39,295 nt of DNA from Prochlorococcus marinus bv. HNLC1 (GTDB lineage: Bacteria > Cyanobacteriota > Cyanobacteriia > PCC-6307 > Cyanobiaceae). Shown piece by piece: positions 8,268 through 16,879 of this stretch. Below the pieces are notes generated by a model. The model did no database searches, had not been told where the DNA came from, and was given only the letters and a program-made list of their open reading frames with translations. Made by a program: the position numbers and the translations under genes. Within the stretch, counting starts at the first letter, position 1, and the number at the start of each line of letters is the position of its first letter. The stretch is taken from contig GL947594.1 of the NCBI GenBank assembly GCA_000218705.1, forward strand, positions 186,459 to 225,753, in the 5' to 3' direction.

Positions 8268-8411
8268 TTAATTAAAAAATATTTTTTCAATAATTATTGC
8301 AGTTAATGCACCTTTAAAAAAAACGAACCAAAGCAATGCATAATCACTTAATCTTAATTTCTTTTGATACCAGGAAATCAATCTTTTGTGAGTTAAAATA
8401 ATTTTTTTCAT
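8268..8411 (-). CDS. Small membrane-associated protein, 47 aa
   Basis: ATG 8411 to TAA 8268. Basic N-terminus (MKKIILTHKRLISWYQKKLR), then one hydrophobic helix (YALLWFVFFKGALTAIIIE). Positive-inside rule places the N-terminus in the cytosol. It stands alone between tatA and a divergent gene. The motif of an amphipathic basic segment before the helix looks constrained, but no family name is known to me. Confidence 0.55.
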   Translation of the reverse strand: MKKIILTHKRLISWYQKKLRLSDYALLWFVFFKGALTAIIIEKIFFN

Positions 8412-8592
8412 AATTAATTTTACCTTAATTCTTTTTTTAATTTATCTCTTATATGTGATTTTTAAAAGTATTTAAATAATTAAAAATAAATTTTTCTAAG
8501 CAGTTACATTGGTAATCAATAAATATTATTTGATTTTTAGAAACAATCTATCATTGAATACATTATTCTTATAGAAGATGATCTCTTAAGAA

Positions 8593-8832
8593 ATGAGAAA
8601 AATATTCTTATCATTCTCGATAATATTTTTTTTAAATCCTGCAAATGCTGTAACAACAAGGATGTTTAGAGTTTTAGATACTTGTGCGAGATACAGACTT
8701 AATGAATTAGATGCTTTTCAGGCTCTTGAAAAGCTGAAAATAGAAAATAACATAAATGATCAAATAGAAGCAAAAGCGAAAATAAAAAAATATTGTTCTG
8801 TATTTACACCTAATGAAAAAATAGAATTTTAA
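8593..8832 (+). CDS. Secreted or periplasmic small protein, 79 aa
   Basis: Has a Sec signal peptide: MRKIFLSFSIIFFLNPANA with a likely cut after ANA (residue 19). The mature part is about 60 residues with two cysteines (DTCARYR and KKYCSVF) that could form a disulfide in the periplasm or lumen. Function unknown. Confidence 0.65.
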   Translation: MRKIFLSFSIIFFLNPANAVTTRMFRVLDTCARYRLNELDAFQALEKLKIENNINDQIEAKAKIKKYCSVFTPNEKIEF

Positions 8833-8951
8833 TCATCATCCAATAAGCTGTATATTATTTTTTATTTAAGCATTTATTTTGTAGTATTTTTTACTTCTCG
8901 TTTGCAAAAAGATTAAAAAATTATTTAGTATATATTTTTATATAAATTATC

Positions 8952-9401
8952 TTGAACATTGGAGAAAAAGTTCCTGAATTTCAAATGCTTGATCAAAATG
9001 GAATTCAGAGAACTAATAAGAAATTAAAATCACCTTTAGTACTATTTTTTTACCCTAAAGACGATACCCCTGGTTGCACTATTGAAGTTTGCGGATTTAG
9101 AGATAAATATGATCTTTTTAAGGTGCTTGGAGCGGAAGTATGGGGAGTTAGTAATGGTAATACTGCTAGTCATTTAGCATTCGCAAATAAAAATAAATTA
9201 CAATATCCCCTTCTATGCGATACTAACGATTCTTTACGCAAAATTTTTGGAGTTCCAAAAGTACTTGGTTTACTTGATGGTAGGGTTACATATGTAATTG
9301 ATAGAAAAGGAATAGTTAGACATATCTATAGAGATTTATTAAATGGTCCGGCACATATTAAAGAGGCAATAAGAGTATTGAAAGAACTTCAAAATCAATA
9401 A
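8952..9401 (+). CDS. bcp: Peroxiredoxin Q / bacterioferritin comigratory protein
   Basis: 149 aa, full length for the PrxQ/Bcp family, thiol peroxidases that reduce H2O2 and organic peroxides with thioredoxin. The active site FYPKDDTPGCTIEVCGFRD gives peroxidatic Cys42 and resolving Cys47, the atypical 2-Cys PrxQ spacing. The first codon is TTG (8952). No signal peptide, so cytosolic. In this phototroph it would protect against peroxide from photosynthesis; cyanobacterial genomes carry several paralogues. Confidence 0.94.
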   Translation: MNIGEKVPEFQMLDQNGIQRTNKKLKSPLVLFFYPKDDTPGCTIEVCGFRDKYDLFKVLGAEVWGVSNGNTASHLAFANKNKLQYPLLCDTNDSLRKIFGVPKVLGLLDGRVTYVIDRKGIVRHIYRDLLNGPAHIKEAIRVLKELQNQ

Positions 9402-9460
9402 CTGCGCATATTCTTGATGTTAAAATTCCTATATAAATTTAAAAAACTGAAAATTTTAAA

Positions 9461-9733
9461 ATGAATCAAGTTGGTTTAAAGGCAGTTGATGAAGCCATCG
9501 CTAATGGAGTTGATCTTGATGGAACAGCTATTCCATCCAAAATGCTTAATTTATATAACAAAATTATGTTTGAAGAAAATAAAAGAAAGAGAAGTGGAGT
9601 AAAAAAATCAATGAGAAATAGATGTGTGAAAACTGGATCAAAACATTTTGATAAAGACACCTTAAATAGTATGTTGATAGATGCAGGCTGGGAGGGTCTA
9701 AAAGAAAAGGAGATTACTTTTTTCTATGGATAA
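9461..9733 (+). CDS. Hypothetical protein, 90 aa, basic
   Basis: ATG 9461. N-terminal VGLKAVDEAIANGVDLDGTAI, a basic middle (ENKRKRSGVKKSMRNRCVK) and an end DAGWEGLKEKEITFFYG. The lysine/arginine-rich centre could bind nucleic acid, but no known fold is recognisable. The gene lies 59 bases after bcp on the same strand and 41 bases before the next gene, so a small operon is possible. Confidence 0.6.
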   Translation: MNQVGLKAVDEAIANGVDLDGTAIPSKMLNLYNKIMFEENKRKRSGVKKSMRNRCVKTGSKHFDKDTLNSMLIDAGWEGLKEKEITFFYG

Positions 9734-9774
9734 AACTTTAACAATATCGCAAATTCGTAATTCTTATTTGAAAA

Positions 9775-9978
9775 ATGATTGATAAAAATATTAGAGAAAT
9801 AGCAGAAAAGCTAAATAATTTAGCTTGTAAGGAATGCACCAAAGGATGGATGTCTGATCGTGATCAATCTACTGATCCTATTAAAGATATTTTAGATTGC
9901 TTCGAAAATGGACTAATTACAAATAAATTGAAAGATAGGCTTATAAAAGAAACTAATGAAATTAAAAATGAAATTTAA
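9775..9978 (+). CDS. Hypothetical protein, 67 aa
   Basis: ATG 9775. Helical and charged, with a CKEC pair at residues 18-21 (NLACKECTKGWMSDRD) and the block DPIKDILDCFENGLI. The CxxC could hold a metal or a redox disulfide, but one pair is weak evidence. Family unknown. Confidence 0.55.
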   Translation: MIDKNIREIAEKLNNLACKECTKGWMSDRDQSTDPIKDILDCFENGLITNKLKDRLIKETNEIKNEI

Positions 9979-10094
9979 TCTCTTATAAATTTGATTTAAT
10001 TTAATGTAAAATTTAAACTAATTTATTAAAACAAATAAACAATCCAGCTTTAAAAATAGATATAGGCAATAATTATTTGAATTATAAATAAAAA

Positions 10095-10268
10095 ATGTTT
10101 AATGATTTTGCAGTTGCATTTAGTGAAATGGGATTACGTAAATGGCAAATAATAACAATGAGCATAAGCTTTATTGTTTTTCCAATTACTTTTTTTATTT
10201 CTTCAAAGAATTTTGATGCTGAGGCAGTATATGGGTGGATGATGGAAAAACCTAAAAAGAATAAATAA
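10095..10268 (+). CDS. Small membrane protein, 57 aa
   Basis: ATG 10095 to TAA 10266-10268. One transmembrane helix in the middle (WQIITMSISFIVFPITFFI), a polar N-terminus (MFNDFAVAFSEMGLRK) and a C-terminus YGWMMEKPKKNK. Unknown function. Confidence 0.5.
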   Translation: MFNDFAVAFSEMGLRKWQIITMSISFIVFPITFFISSKNFDAEAVYGWMMEKPKKNK

Positions 10269-10346
10269 ACTATTTTGAATAGGGAACAAATAGATGTTGG
10301 GAATTTAAAATAATTGCTACTTATGTAAGTAGAAATATAAAATCTA

Positions 10347-10514
10347 ATGTCTACTACTTCTTACTTAATGCATATACTTTTTGGTCAAGCATCAGGAATG
10401 AATAGTGATTTTATTCTTGTTATAATACCTGTCCTTTCTGCTATAGTTTTGCTGCTTGGCATAAGATCAATCTTTTTCGATACAAGTAAACCTAAACTAA
10501 AAAAACAAAGATAA
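10347..10514 (+). CDS. Small membrane protein, 55 aa
   Basis: ATG 10347 to TAA 10512-10514. One helix (FILVIIPVLSAIVLLLG) flanked by a polar N-terminus (MSTTSYLMHILFGQASGMNS) and a basic tail (SKPKLKKQR), giving an N-out, C-in topology. It is 78 bases after the previous small membrane gene on the same strand. Not recognised. Confidence 0.5.
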   Translation: MSTTSYLMHILFGQASGMNSDFILVIIPVLSAIVLLLGIRSIFFDTSKPKLKKQR

Positions 10515-10573
10515 ATATTTATTTTCTTATTTTTCTTTAAAATAAATTCTTAGCTTTTTAAGAATAATATAAT

Positions 10574-10885
10574 TTATTTCTTATCTTTTCCTTCAACAAG
10601 TTTTAAAGATTTTTTGTAAGCTAAATATGCTTCAATTACTGTTACAACTGAAATAAAAAATAATCCAGCTAAGCCTATTAATTGGTCTGATTGATTTGGT
10701 TCCTTATCTCCTTGTAAAAATATTCCTAGAGCGAACCATACTAGAACCGCTCCAGCGGTAAGAAAATAAGGCAACCATCTCCTTTGGTAAATATAGCCAG
10801 TACCTAATCCAGGAAAAAAATTTAATAATGATGCAACCCAACCACTGGATGAAGCCAAAATTTGATCTTTGTTTATATTTTTCAA
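10574..10885 (-). CDS. TM2-like membrane protein, 103 aa
   Basis: The start codon is TTG 10885. After 15 polar residues comes LLNFFPGLGTGYIYQRRWLPYF, the loop-and-helix pattern of small TM2-type membrane proteins of cyanobacteria, then helices near residues 40-60 and 69-88. The tail is lysine-rich. Its role is not known; family assignment is by motif resemblance only. Confidence 0.65.
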   Translation of the reverse strand: MKNINKDQILASSSGWVASLLNFFPGLGTGYIYQRRWLPYFLTAGAVLVWFALGIFLQGDKEPNQSDQLIGLAGLFFISVVTVIEAYLAYKKSLKLVEGKDKK

Positions 10886-10952
10886 GGTATTTAATAATTT
10901 AATTTATTCTAAAGTTATAAATTACAAAATTGGAAATAATTTAATTTCATAT

Positions 10953-11069
10953 TTATTTGAATACTAAAGCCCACCCTGTCACTGCAAAGAGAAATATTGC
11001 TAGTGCAAATAAACTCTTGCCGTTAGCTTTACCTTTTTTATCGGTAGATTTAAAAGGAATAAGTGCCAT
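10953..11069 (-). CDS. Small single-pass membrane protein, 38 aa
   Basis: ATG 11069 to TAA 10953. MALIPFKSTDKKGKANGKS precedes one helix (LFALAIFLFAVTGWALVF) and the chain ends with Lys. Shape resembles small photosynthetic-complex subunits, but no named one fits. The 280 bases to the next gene at 11350 hold only AT-rich sequence and a 6-bp hairpin (GCATAT/ATATGC, 11205-11221). Confidence 0.5.
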   Translation of the reverse strand: MALIPFKSTDKKGKANGKSLFALAIFLFAVTGWALVFK

Positions 11070-11349
11070 GTTTTCAGAAAATTTTTTTAATCATACATCA
11101 TTTTTTTTTATCTCATGATAATGATTAGTAACTTGTAAAAAACACTAATAATAGATTAAACAAATTAAGTTAAAACAAATTAGGTTTATTTTTCTCTAAA
11201 ATTTGCATATAAAAAATATGCGTATTGATAATCAACTCGTATTTAAAAAGTTTATTTAATATATTTATATTTAATATATGCATTAATTATTCTCATTTAA
11301 TTGGTGAAGAATATATTTAATTTATTTTCAAATAAGTTTTGATTAGATT

Positions 11350-11772
11350 ATGAATTTATTTATAAATACTAATTTATCAATACCTTATAAAGAGTTTAGA
11401 TGGCGTTTTTCTAGATCTTCTGGATCAGGAGGTCAAAAAGTAAACAAAACTAGTAGTAAAGTTGAAATTATTTTTGATATTAAGAATTCAAAATTCTTAA
11501 ATGATTTTCAGAAAATAAAATTAAGAAATAATATTAACAAGAAACTAGTAAATGACTGTATTTCCATTGTTGTTGAAGATCAAAGGACTCAAGGATATAA
11601 TCGTCAATTAGCTTTAAAAAGAATGGCTAAGTTAATAAAAGAGGCTTTAAATAAAAAACAAATATTTAGAATAAAAACTAAACCATCAAGATCAGCCCAA
11701 AATAAGAGAATTGAAGAAAAAAAGAAAAGGAGTGAATTGAAGAATAATAGAAGATTTAGGTATTTCGAGTGA
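11350..11772 (+). CDS. arfB: ArfB/YaeJ-type peptidyl-tRNA hydrolase (ribosome rescue)
   Basis: 140 aa. It has the release-factor catalytic domain with GSGGQKVNKTSSKVE (GGQ at 27-29) and no codon-recognition domain. It ends in a basic tail (QNKRIEEKKKRSELKNNRRFR) that in ArfB enters the empty mRNA channel of stalled ribosomes. ArfB hydrolyses peptidyl-tRNA on non-stop complexes. LALKRMAKLIKEAL matches the helix after the GGQ domain. Length matches the family. Confidence 0.92.
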   Translation: MNLFINTNLSIPYKEFRWRFSRSSGSGGQKVNKTSSKVEIIFDIKNSKFLNDFQKIKLRNNINKKLVNDCISIVVEDQRTQGYNRQLALKRMAKLIKEALNKKQIFRIKTKPSRSAQNKRIEEKKKRSELKNNRRFRYFE

Positions 11773-11955
11773 AATTATTATTAAATTATTTTGAGAATTA
11801 ACTTCGGATAATAGATCTTTTTAAAATAAATCAAATAATTTTGTTTAAAACAAATAAATTTCACATATTACATTAATCTATCTCCTGAATTTGTAAATAT
11901 TTTTCTTGACAAAGAAAACAAGATTTTTTATTGTTTTCAACAAGACAATTAATCA

Positions 11956-12105
11956 ATGCAACAACAAAAAGGCATAACTATTGAAGCAGGTGTTAAAAGA
12001 CTCTCTTCTTTAATGAAAAAGGGACTCATAACAGAAGAAGAGTTCTTATCTGCAGAAGAACTGATTATTCAGAGTGAAATGGAAATTCCTCCTGATAAGA
12101 AATAA
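11956..12105 (+). CDS. SHOCT-like small protein, 49 aa
   Basis: ATG 11956 to TAA 12103-12105. The core AGVKRLSSLMKKGLITEEEF resembles the short C-terminal (SHOCT) domain pattern, in which a basic helix is followed by GLITEEEF and a second helix; here it is the whole protein. Such domains often mediate oligomerisation. It converges on the next gene with a 7-base gap. Confidence 0.6.
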   Translation: MQQQKGITIEAGVKRLSSLMKKGLITEEEFLSAEELIIQSEMEIPPDKK

Positions 12106-12112
12106 AAATATA

Positions 12113-12280
12113 CTAAGTACTTATAAAAGTACCTTTTGGATAAAGTTTGGCAATCTTTTTAAATTGGGTAAATTTTTTCTTTTTCATATCATGTTGATAT
12201 CTTTTCAGCATTAACAAATAGTTTATCGTTCCAAATATCATTAATAAAAAGAGGAATTCAAATCCGGCTATAAAATTCAT
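12113..12280 (-). CDS. Small membrane protein with basic tail, 55 aa
   Basis: ATG 12280 to TAG 12113. One N-terminal helix (FEFLFLLMIFGTINYLLML), then a strongly basic cytosolic tail (KRYQHDMKKKKFTQFKKIAK). It would anchor a positively charged segment at the membrane surface. Function unknown. The next gene starts 230 bases beyond, across an AT-rich gap with nothing recognisable. Confidence 0.5.
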   Translation of the reverse strand: MNFIAGFEFLFLLMIFGTINYLLMLKRYQHDMKKKKFTQFKKIAKLYPKGTFIST

Positions 12281-12509
12281 TTAAAATAAAATTATATTTT
12301 TAATTTGACAAATTTATTTTTATAATGCATCAGTATTTATATCTAGTTTCTTAATAATAATTATCTTTAAAAAATAAATAAACAAATTGGTTATTGATAT
12401 GATTTACATATTACTTCTCTTAACAAATATTATATATTTTATGTAAACTTATAAAAGTTTTTAATTTATCTAATTGATATTAATTGACTTTTTTAAAAAA
12501 CCTTAATAA

Positions 12510-12764
12510 ATGACAAAAAATAAAAAATCTTTAGAAAAAATTATAGAAAAGCTTCAAGAAGATGAAGAGAATACTAGTTTTAAAAAATGGAATGAAGATT
12601 TGTTCTCAAAATTTATTTTATTATTTCCAACTGCTATATTTTTAATTACCTTTTTAAGGATCAATAATGATAAATCATTTATTGATTTATTTAATTTTAT
12701 ATTAGTATCATCAATGTTGGTTTTATTTGGGGTGGCTTTAAATTTTATTCTCACCAAGAAATAA
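12510..12764 (+). CDS. Small two-helix membrane protein, 84 aa
   Basis: ATG 12510. A charged helix at residues 1-32 (KSLEKIIEKLQEDEENTS) is followed by two transmembrane helices (about 33-49 and 60-80) with a short loop NNDKSFID. Unknown family. An antisense frame across most of it is a shadow. Confidence 0.55.
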   Translation: MTKNKKSLEKIIEKLQEDEENTSFKKWNEDLFSKFILLFPTAIFLITFLRINNDKSFIDLFNFILVSSMLVLFGVALNFILTKK

Positions 12765-12907
12765 ATATTGAATTACTTAAAAATAAGAGTTCGTTGATTA
12801 AGTTATAATTTTATTTCTTAATAATCAATTTACACAATACTTTGATAATTTTGGTACTCGGATGTTGTGATCATTAAGTTATGGTATTAAGAACTTAAAT
12901 TTTAAAA

Positions 12908-13114
12908 TTGCAAATACTTGTTGTTGGTATAGGTTTATTAATTGGTTTAATAATTAGCTGGATATACGGGCTTTCAGGTGGTGATGTTTTCGTTTGGATA
13001 TTCTGTTTATATTTAGGTTTGGAGGTTGGTCAAATTATCTTTTCTGATGATAGTAACGATGATGATGATGATTTTGATGGAGGGATTTTGACTCCTGTAT
13101 ATCAAGGAATTTAA
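12908..13114 (+). CDS. Small membrane protein with Asp-rich tail, 68 aa
   Basis: TTG start (12908). Two hydrophobic stretches (residues 2-20 and 27-44) are followed by an acidic run (DDSNDDDDDFDGG, about 47-59). The poly-Asp tract might bind cations or merely be low-complexity. Not recognised. Confidence 0.5.
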   Translation: MQILVVGIGLLIGLIISWIYGLSGGDVFVWIFCLYLGLEVGQIIFSDDSNDDDDDFDGGILTPVYQGI

Positions 13115-13152
13115 TTTACTTTTGAAGATTTATTATGTATAAATTTTGTAAA

Positions 13153-13365
13153 CTAATTAAATCCTTTTCTTACTATCCATAAATAATAAGTTAGCCAAAT
13201 TGGCGGTAGATACTTAAATAATTCCCCTAATTTATATATATAGAAAGGCGCGTTTTCATATGTTATTAATTGAATCACAAATGATGATAGAAATATCCAA
13301 ATTGCAATACTGATAATATTTGCTCCTAATAAAGCAAACTTATTCTTTTTAAAAATCTTTGGCAT
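13153..13365 (-). CDS. Small membrane protein, 70 aa
   Basis: The start at ATG 13365 (MPKIFKKNKFALLGANI) is preferred. A longer frame opens at 13404, but its extra 13 residues look like upstream sequence. Two hydrophobic segments (about 9-35 and 46-66). It converges with the previous plus-strand gene. Unknown function. Confidence 0.5.
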   Translation of the reverse strand: MPKIFKKNKFALLGANIISIAIWIFLSSFVIQLITYENAPFYIYKLGELFKYLPPIWLTYYLWIVRKGFN

Positions 13366-13479
13366 GTTAATTTTACTTCTTAAACATAACTTATAAATAA
13401 GCAAGATAATTCACAAGAAATGTTAATAAAATTTTTATTAAATAGATTTTTGATAATATTAGTAATTTAAACTTAATTT

Positions 13480-13605
13480 ATGTCATCACCAATGAAAGAT
13501 TTTTTAGATCAGTTTTTTGAATTATGTAAAAAATATCAGGAAGAAATTAAACCTGAAATTATGGCAGAGATATTAAGAGATTACGCAGATAGATTAGAGG
13601 GATAA
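13480..13605 (+). CDS. Small acidic protein, 41 aa, related to the protein at 21825
   Basis: ATG 13480 to TAA 13603-13605. MSSPMKDFLDQFFELCKKYQ, then EIMAEILRDYADRLEG. The last block is closely similar to EYVADMLRDIADALIS in the 70-aa protein at 21825, so both carry the same helical module (x-A-[ED]-[IM]-LRD-x-AD-x-L). Soluble; function unknown. Confidence 0.6.
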   Translation: MSSPMKDFLDQFFELCKKYQEEIKPEIMAEILRDYADRLEG

Positions 13606-13867
13606 AAACGAAGGTAAGATTCCTTTATTTTGTTTTTTCAAGGTTTATATGAACTATATGAAGCTTCATATCATAGAAAATCTAAATAACTATCTTTAGA
13701 AGCTTTAATTATGAACTAATCTAATCAAATAAGTTTTTATAGAAACAAATTCTAGGAAAGATAGATTTACCTCAGAAAATATTTTGGACAACAAGAATAC
13801 CTTATAAAAATAAATTCGTTCATAAGGTAAATAAATCTAATACCCTATAAAATTTGTAAAATCGAGA
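13606..13867. other. 262-base gap with palindromes, no gene
   Basis: Contains a perfect 16-bp palindrome ATATGAAGCTTCATAT at 13656-13671, and an 8-bp inverted repeat TACCTTAT/ATAAGGTA spanning about 13798-13829 with a 16-base loop. No frame of useful length. These could be protein-binding sites or parts of a small RNA; neither is followed by a T-run. Confidence 0.4.
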
Positions 13868-14041
13868 TTAAAGAAAAATACCTTTGCTTTGAATAAACAT
13901 ATGAAAATTAGGATTGTTAAGGTACATATTAAAAAATAGTTTTACTGAAAAAAATACTAAAGCTGAAATTGCAAATAAAGAAATAAAAACTGACCTCTTT
14001 TCAAATATTTGATTATTAAAATACAATTTTTTCAATTTCAT
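13868..14041 (-). CDS. Small single-pass membrane protein, 57 aa
   Basis: ATG 14041 to TAA 13868. Basic N-terminus (MKLKKLYFNNQIFEKR), helix at about 18-38 (FISLFAISALVFFSVKLFF), then a polar end. It is downstream of the glycosyltransferase on the same strand with an 80-base gap, so possibly cotranscribed. Unknown. Confidence 0.45.
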   Translation of the reverse strand: MKLKKLYFNNQIFEKRSVFISLFAISALVFFSVKLFFNMYLNNPNFHMFIQSKGIFL

Positions 14042-14121
14042 AAATAGTTAAGGCTCTAATTAATAGTTAGCAAAGAATATTTGAATATTTTTAAAATTAA
14101 ATGTTTTATTTAGATTGATTG

Positions 14122-15309
14122 TTAAGAATTGGATAAATTTCTTCCCTTCCAAGTCCAACCTTTACCTGTATATGTTTTATAAATAGAAAGTAAGCTTATA
14201 TAAACAACAATTATTCCACCTAGACCACTTAAAAACCAATATTTTTCTGAAATATTGTACTGAGCTTTTAACCAAAACCTTTTGAATATGTAAGTAAATA
14301 TTGACAGAAACGAAATAAAACCTATAGTTAAAAAACTTGTAGTTTGGTTTGTCAAAGCAATAATAATTGATATGCCAAATAGTAACCAAGGCATACTATA
14401 AGTTAAAAAAACAAATACAGATGCTGATAATGACTTAAGTAAATTTTTTTCTAAACCTAAAAACCAATTTTTGCTCCATCCTTCGATTAATGTATTGAAA
14501 TCTTTATACATATTCAAAGAGATATCATTAATTGCTATTAAAAAATTTAATTTTAAATTACTATCTTTAATCTTTTTTGCTAAAGCAAGATCTTCAACAA
14601 CCTCATCATGAGTACCTTCATGTCCTTTAATGGATTTATATGAATCGCTTTTGAAAAGCATAAAAGGGCCTGCAGCGAAGGCGATATCACTACTCTTATC
14701 ATTGGTATCAGAGATGGGAAAACCTATCATTAATAAACTAGTCATGATTGGTTGAACCATCCACTCTGCTAAACAGTTGCAGTTTACTTTTGGTGCAAGT
14801 GATAATAAATCTATATTGTCTTTGGATGCTTTCGCTAAAGCTTTACGAATGCAATCTTCGCCAACTACAACATCTGCATCAATAAATAGTATCCATTCAG
14901 AATTGATCTCTTTAGAACCTACATAACATGGCCAATTCTTTCCTACCCACTTTTTATCTGTTGGTCTTGGACCTGATGAAATGATTACTAATTCTTCTGG
15001 ATTCTTAAAGACTTGATTTTTGAAATTTTCAACCTGTAGAAGGGTTTTATCATCGCTCGAGTCATCCACTACTAAAATCTTAAATTGATTACTAGGTCTT
15101 GATATCTGATTTAATGAATTTAAGCATTTAATAATATTTATTTCTTCATTATAAGCAGGAATGATTACTGTAAGACTTGTATTGATTGGTTTATTAGAAC
15201 AATTAACTTCTAGAAAAGGTGCTTTTCTAAAGATATAAATTTCTATTAAAAGACAACTAATACCTAGTACAAAAGTTAAGATTGAAATTAGTAATAAAAC
15301 TATATTCAT
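14122..15309 (-). CDS. Membrane-anchored family 2 glycosyltransferase
   Basis: 395 aa from ATG 15309 (TTG 15312 is also in frame). An N-terminal helix anchors it; the GT-A domain follows with LTVIIPAYNEE (about 47-57), VVDDSSDD and the metal-binding DxD in WILFIDADVVV. The acceptor-side block DEVVEDLALAKKI and EGWSKNWFLGLEKN resemble the ED and (Q/R)xxRW region of processive-type enzymes. Three C-terminal helices precede the end TGKGWTWKGR, a motif common to hopanoid and carotenoid-type GT2 enzymes. It should transfer a sugar from a nucleotide sugar to a lipid or carotenoid acceptor at the membrane. The acceptor cannot be read from sequence; no carbohydrate cluster surrounds it. Confidence 0.87.
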   Translation of the reverse strand: MNIVLLLISILTFVLGISCLLIEIYIFRKAPFLEVNCSNKPINTSLTVIIPAYNEEINIIKCLNSLNQISRPSNQFKILVVDDSSDDKTLLQVENFKNQVFKNPEELVIISSGPRPTDKKWVGKNWPCYVGSKEINSEWILFIDADVVVGEDCIRKALAKASKDNIDLLSLAPKVNCNCLAEWMVQPIMTSLLMIGFPISDTNDKSSDIAFAAGPFMLFKSDSYKSIKGHEGTHDEVVEDLALAKKIKDSNLKLNFLIAINDISLNMYKDFNTLIEGWSKNWFLGLEKNLLKSLSASVFVFLTYSMPWLLFGISIIIALTNQTTSFLTIGFISFLSIFTYIFKRFWLKAQYNISEKYWFLSGLGGIIVVYISLLSIYKTYTGKGWTWKGRNLSNS

Positions 15310-15465
15310 CAAAGAATATAAACAACATAATAAATATATCTCAACTTTTATCTGTATCTAATAAATTAATAACAATACAAGAGACATAAATATTACTTTT
15401 TAGTAGTTTTATAAATACTTACCAATATATTTAAGTTATATTAATTATCAGATAAAAATAATTTA

Positions 15466-15570
15466 ATGGAAAATTCTCAACAACTAATCCTTATGGCGAC
15501 TGCTTTACTGATAGTAATTTTTGCTGGAACACTCGCCTTGAGGCTTGGAGTTGGTTTAAAAAATGATTAA
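15466..15570 (+). CDS. Small single-pass membrane peptide, 34 aa
   Basis: ATG 15466 to TAA 15568-15570. One helix (LILMATALLIVIFAGTLALRLG) with a short acidic-neutral N-terminus (MENSQQ) and tail GLKND. It has the build of the tiny cytochrome b6f or photosystem subunits, but the sequence matches none that I recall. 15 bases upstream of the next gene. Confidence 0.5.
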   Translation: MENSQQLILMATALLIVIFAGTLALRLGVGLKND

Positions 15571-15585
15571 AAATCGATAATAAAG

Positions 15586-15957
15586 ATGAATGAAGTTGAA
15601 ATAAAAGATTTTTGCGAATGGCTGAAATTAGTTAATAGGAGAATGACTGATCAACTTAAAGTTGATAAAAAAAATTATTCAGAAGATTGGACGGAAGAAG
15701 TAATAGTGCCAGAATCAATTTATGAAATACTTTCCGATGAAGAAAAGCAAAATTGGAATTTTTGCGATCTGAATGATATTTATAGTGCCGAAGATATTGA
15801 GGAGCTTTTTAAAGTTAAGCCTAAGGAGTTGAATAAATGTTTTTCAAAAAGATTTTATAAACTTTCAGAAGATGAAATAAAAGAATGGGCAGTATTTAGT
15901 AAGCTAATAAAAACTAACTTACCTATTAATGAAGTTTTAATAATATATTCCCAATAG
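15586..15957 (+). CDS. Hypothetical acidic protein, 123 aa
   Basis: ATG 15586. Soluble, rich in Glu/Asp/Lys; it includes EEVIVPESIYEILSDEEKQNW and SKRFYKLSEDEIKEWAVF. Two similar segments (ILSDEEKQNWNF and KLSEDEIKEWAVF) suggest an internal repeat of a short helix-loop element. No catalytic motif; role unknown. Confidence 0.6.
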   Translation: MNEVEIKDFCEWLKLVNRRMTDQLKVDKKNYSEDWTEEVIVPESIYEILSDEEKQNWNFCDLNDIYSAEDIEELFKVKPKELNKCFSKRFYKLSEDEIKEWAVFSKLIKTNLPINEVLIIYSQ

Positions 15958-16024
15958 AAAGTATTGATTTTAATGTCCATTTTTTGTATAAATTTTAAGT
16001 AAAATTAAAAAAATAATAATTTAT

Positions 16025-16408
16025 ATGAAGCTTATTGAAAATTTTATAGAGAAGTTTCATACTCTTTCCCTACCCTCTCCTGAGAAATGCCTGATTATTG
16101 AAGAAGGAGATGAATTATATATTAAAAAATGGATTAAAAATGGGAAAATTAATGGTAAAGCTAAAGATATGTTTAATTGGATAGAAAAAAAATATTTAAA
16201 TAATAAATCTGAGCTAAAAGAAAGAGACCTATATAAATTTAGAGAAATAAATGATAGATTTCTTATTAAATATTGGAGGATAATTATTTTGTTATGTGAT
16301 TATCAAATGAAATATAGATATTATTCAAAAGCAATAAATGCTGTTAAAGATAAAAGTTATCCTGATATGAATTCAAATGATTTTTTTGAACTGTTTGATA
16401 AGAAATGA
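16025..16408 (+). CDS. Hypothetical protein, 127 aa
   Basis: ATG 16025. Soluble, basic, many aromatic residues (DYQMKYRYYSKAIN). Begins MKLIENFIEKFHTLSLPSPE. Mostly helical by composition. No family recognised. It lies 67 bases after the previous gene on the same strand. Confidence 0.55.
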   Translation: MKLIENFIEKFHTLSLPSPEKCLIIEEGDELYIKKWIKNGKINGKAKDMFNWIEKKYLNNKSELKERDLYKFREINDRFLIKYWRIIILLCDYQMKYRYYSKAINAVKDKSYPDMNSNDFFELFDKK

Positions 16409-16492
16409 ATAGTTATTCACAAGAGATAATAAAAATTATTATTTTCAAAAATATTAAATTCAGTTTTAAATCATAAAATATTTAAAAAATTA

Positions 16493-16879
16493 ATGAATAT
16501 TTCTCCTTTAATTCATTTTTCTGCAATTTCAACTGGATCATTGCTAGGCGCAAATTTAAGATATATCTTGATAACTAGATTTTGTTCAATAAAGTTAAGT
16601 AAGAGTAGGAGATTGCTACTCGTAAATTTAATTGCTTCAGTAATTTTGGGTGCCTCATTATCATTAAATAATAATAGTGATTTAAAAATTTATAGAGAAT
16701 TAGTTATTTTATTTCTTTTTGGATTTGCTGGAAGCTTAAGTACATTTTCCTCATTTATTAATGATTTATTCAAATTATCAATTAAAAGAAAATATAAAGA
16801 TATTTCAATCATTATTTTTTCATCTGTATTTTTAGGATTGTTATCAATTTCTCTTGGATTATTAGTTGTTAATTTTTAG
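16493..16879 (+). CDS. crcB: Fluoride channel CrcB/Fluc, first copy
   Basis: 128 aa with four transmembrane helices. Motifs of the family: GSLLGANLRYILI (helix 1), VNLIASVILG (helix 2) and GSLSTFSSFIND (the helix 3 break that lines the fluoride pore). CrcB dimers export fluoride. The gene is followed with no gap by a second crcB, the arrangement known for heterodimeric Fluc pairs. No fluoride riboswitch was recognised in the 84 bases upstream. Confidence 0.92.
   Translation: MNISPLIHFSAISTGSLLGANLRYILITRFCSIKLSKSRRLLLVNLIASVILGASLSLNNNSDLKIYRELVILFLFGFAGSLSTFSSFINDLFKLSIKRKYKDISIIIFSSVFLGLLSISLGLLVVNF

Noticed and set aside
16400..16492. Fluoride (crcB) riboswitch
   Set aside because: No conserved pseudoknot sequence could be recognised in the 84 bases available.
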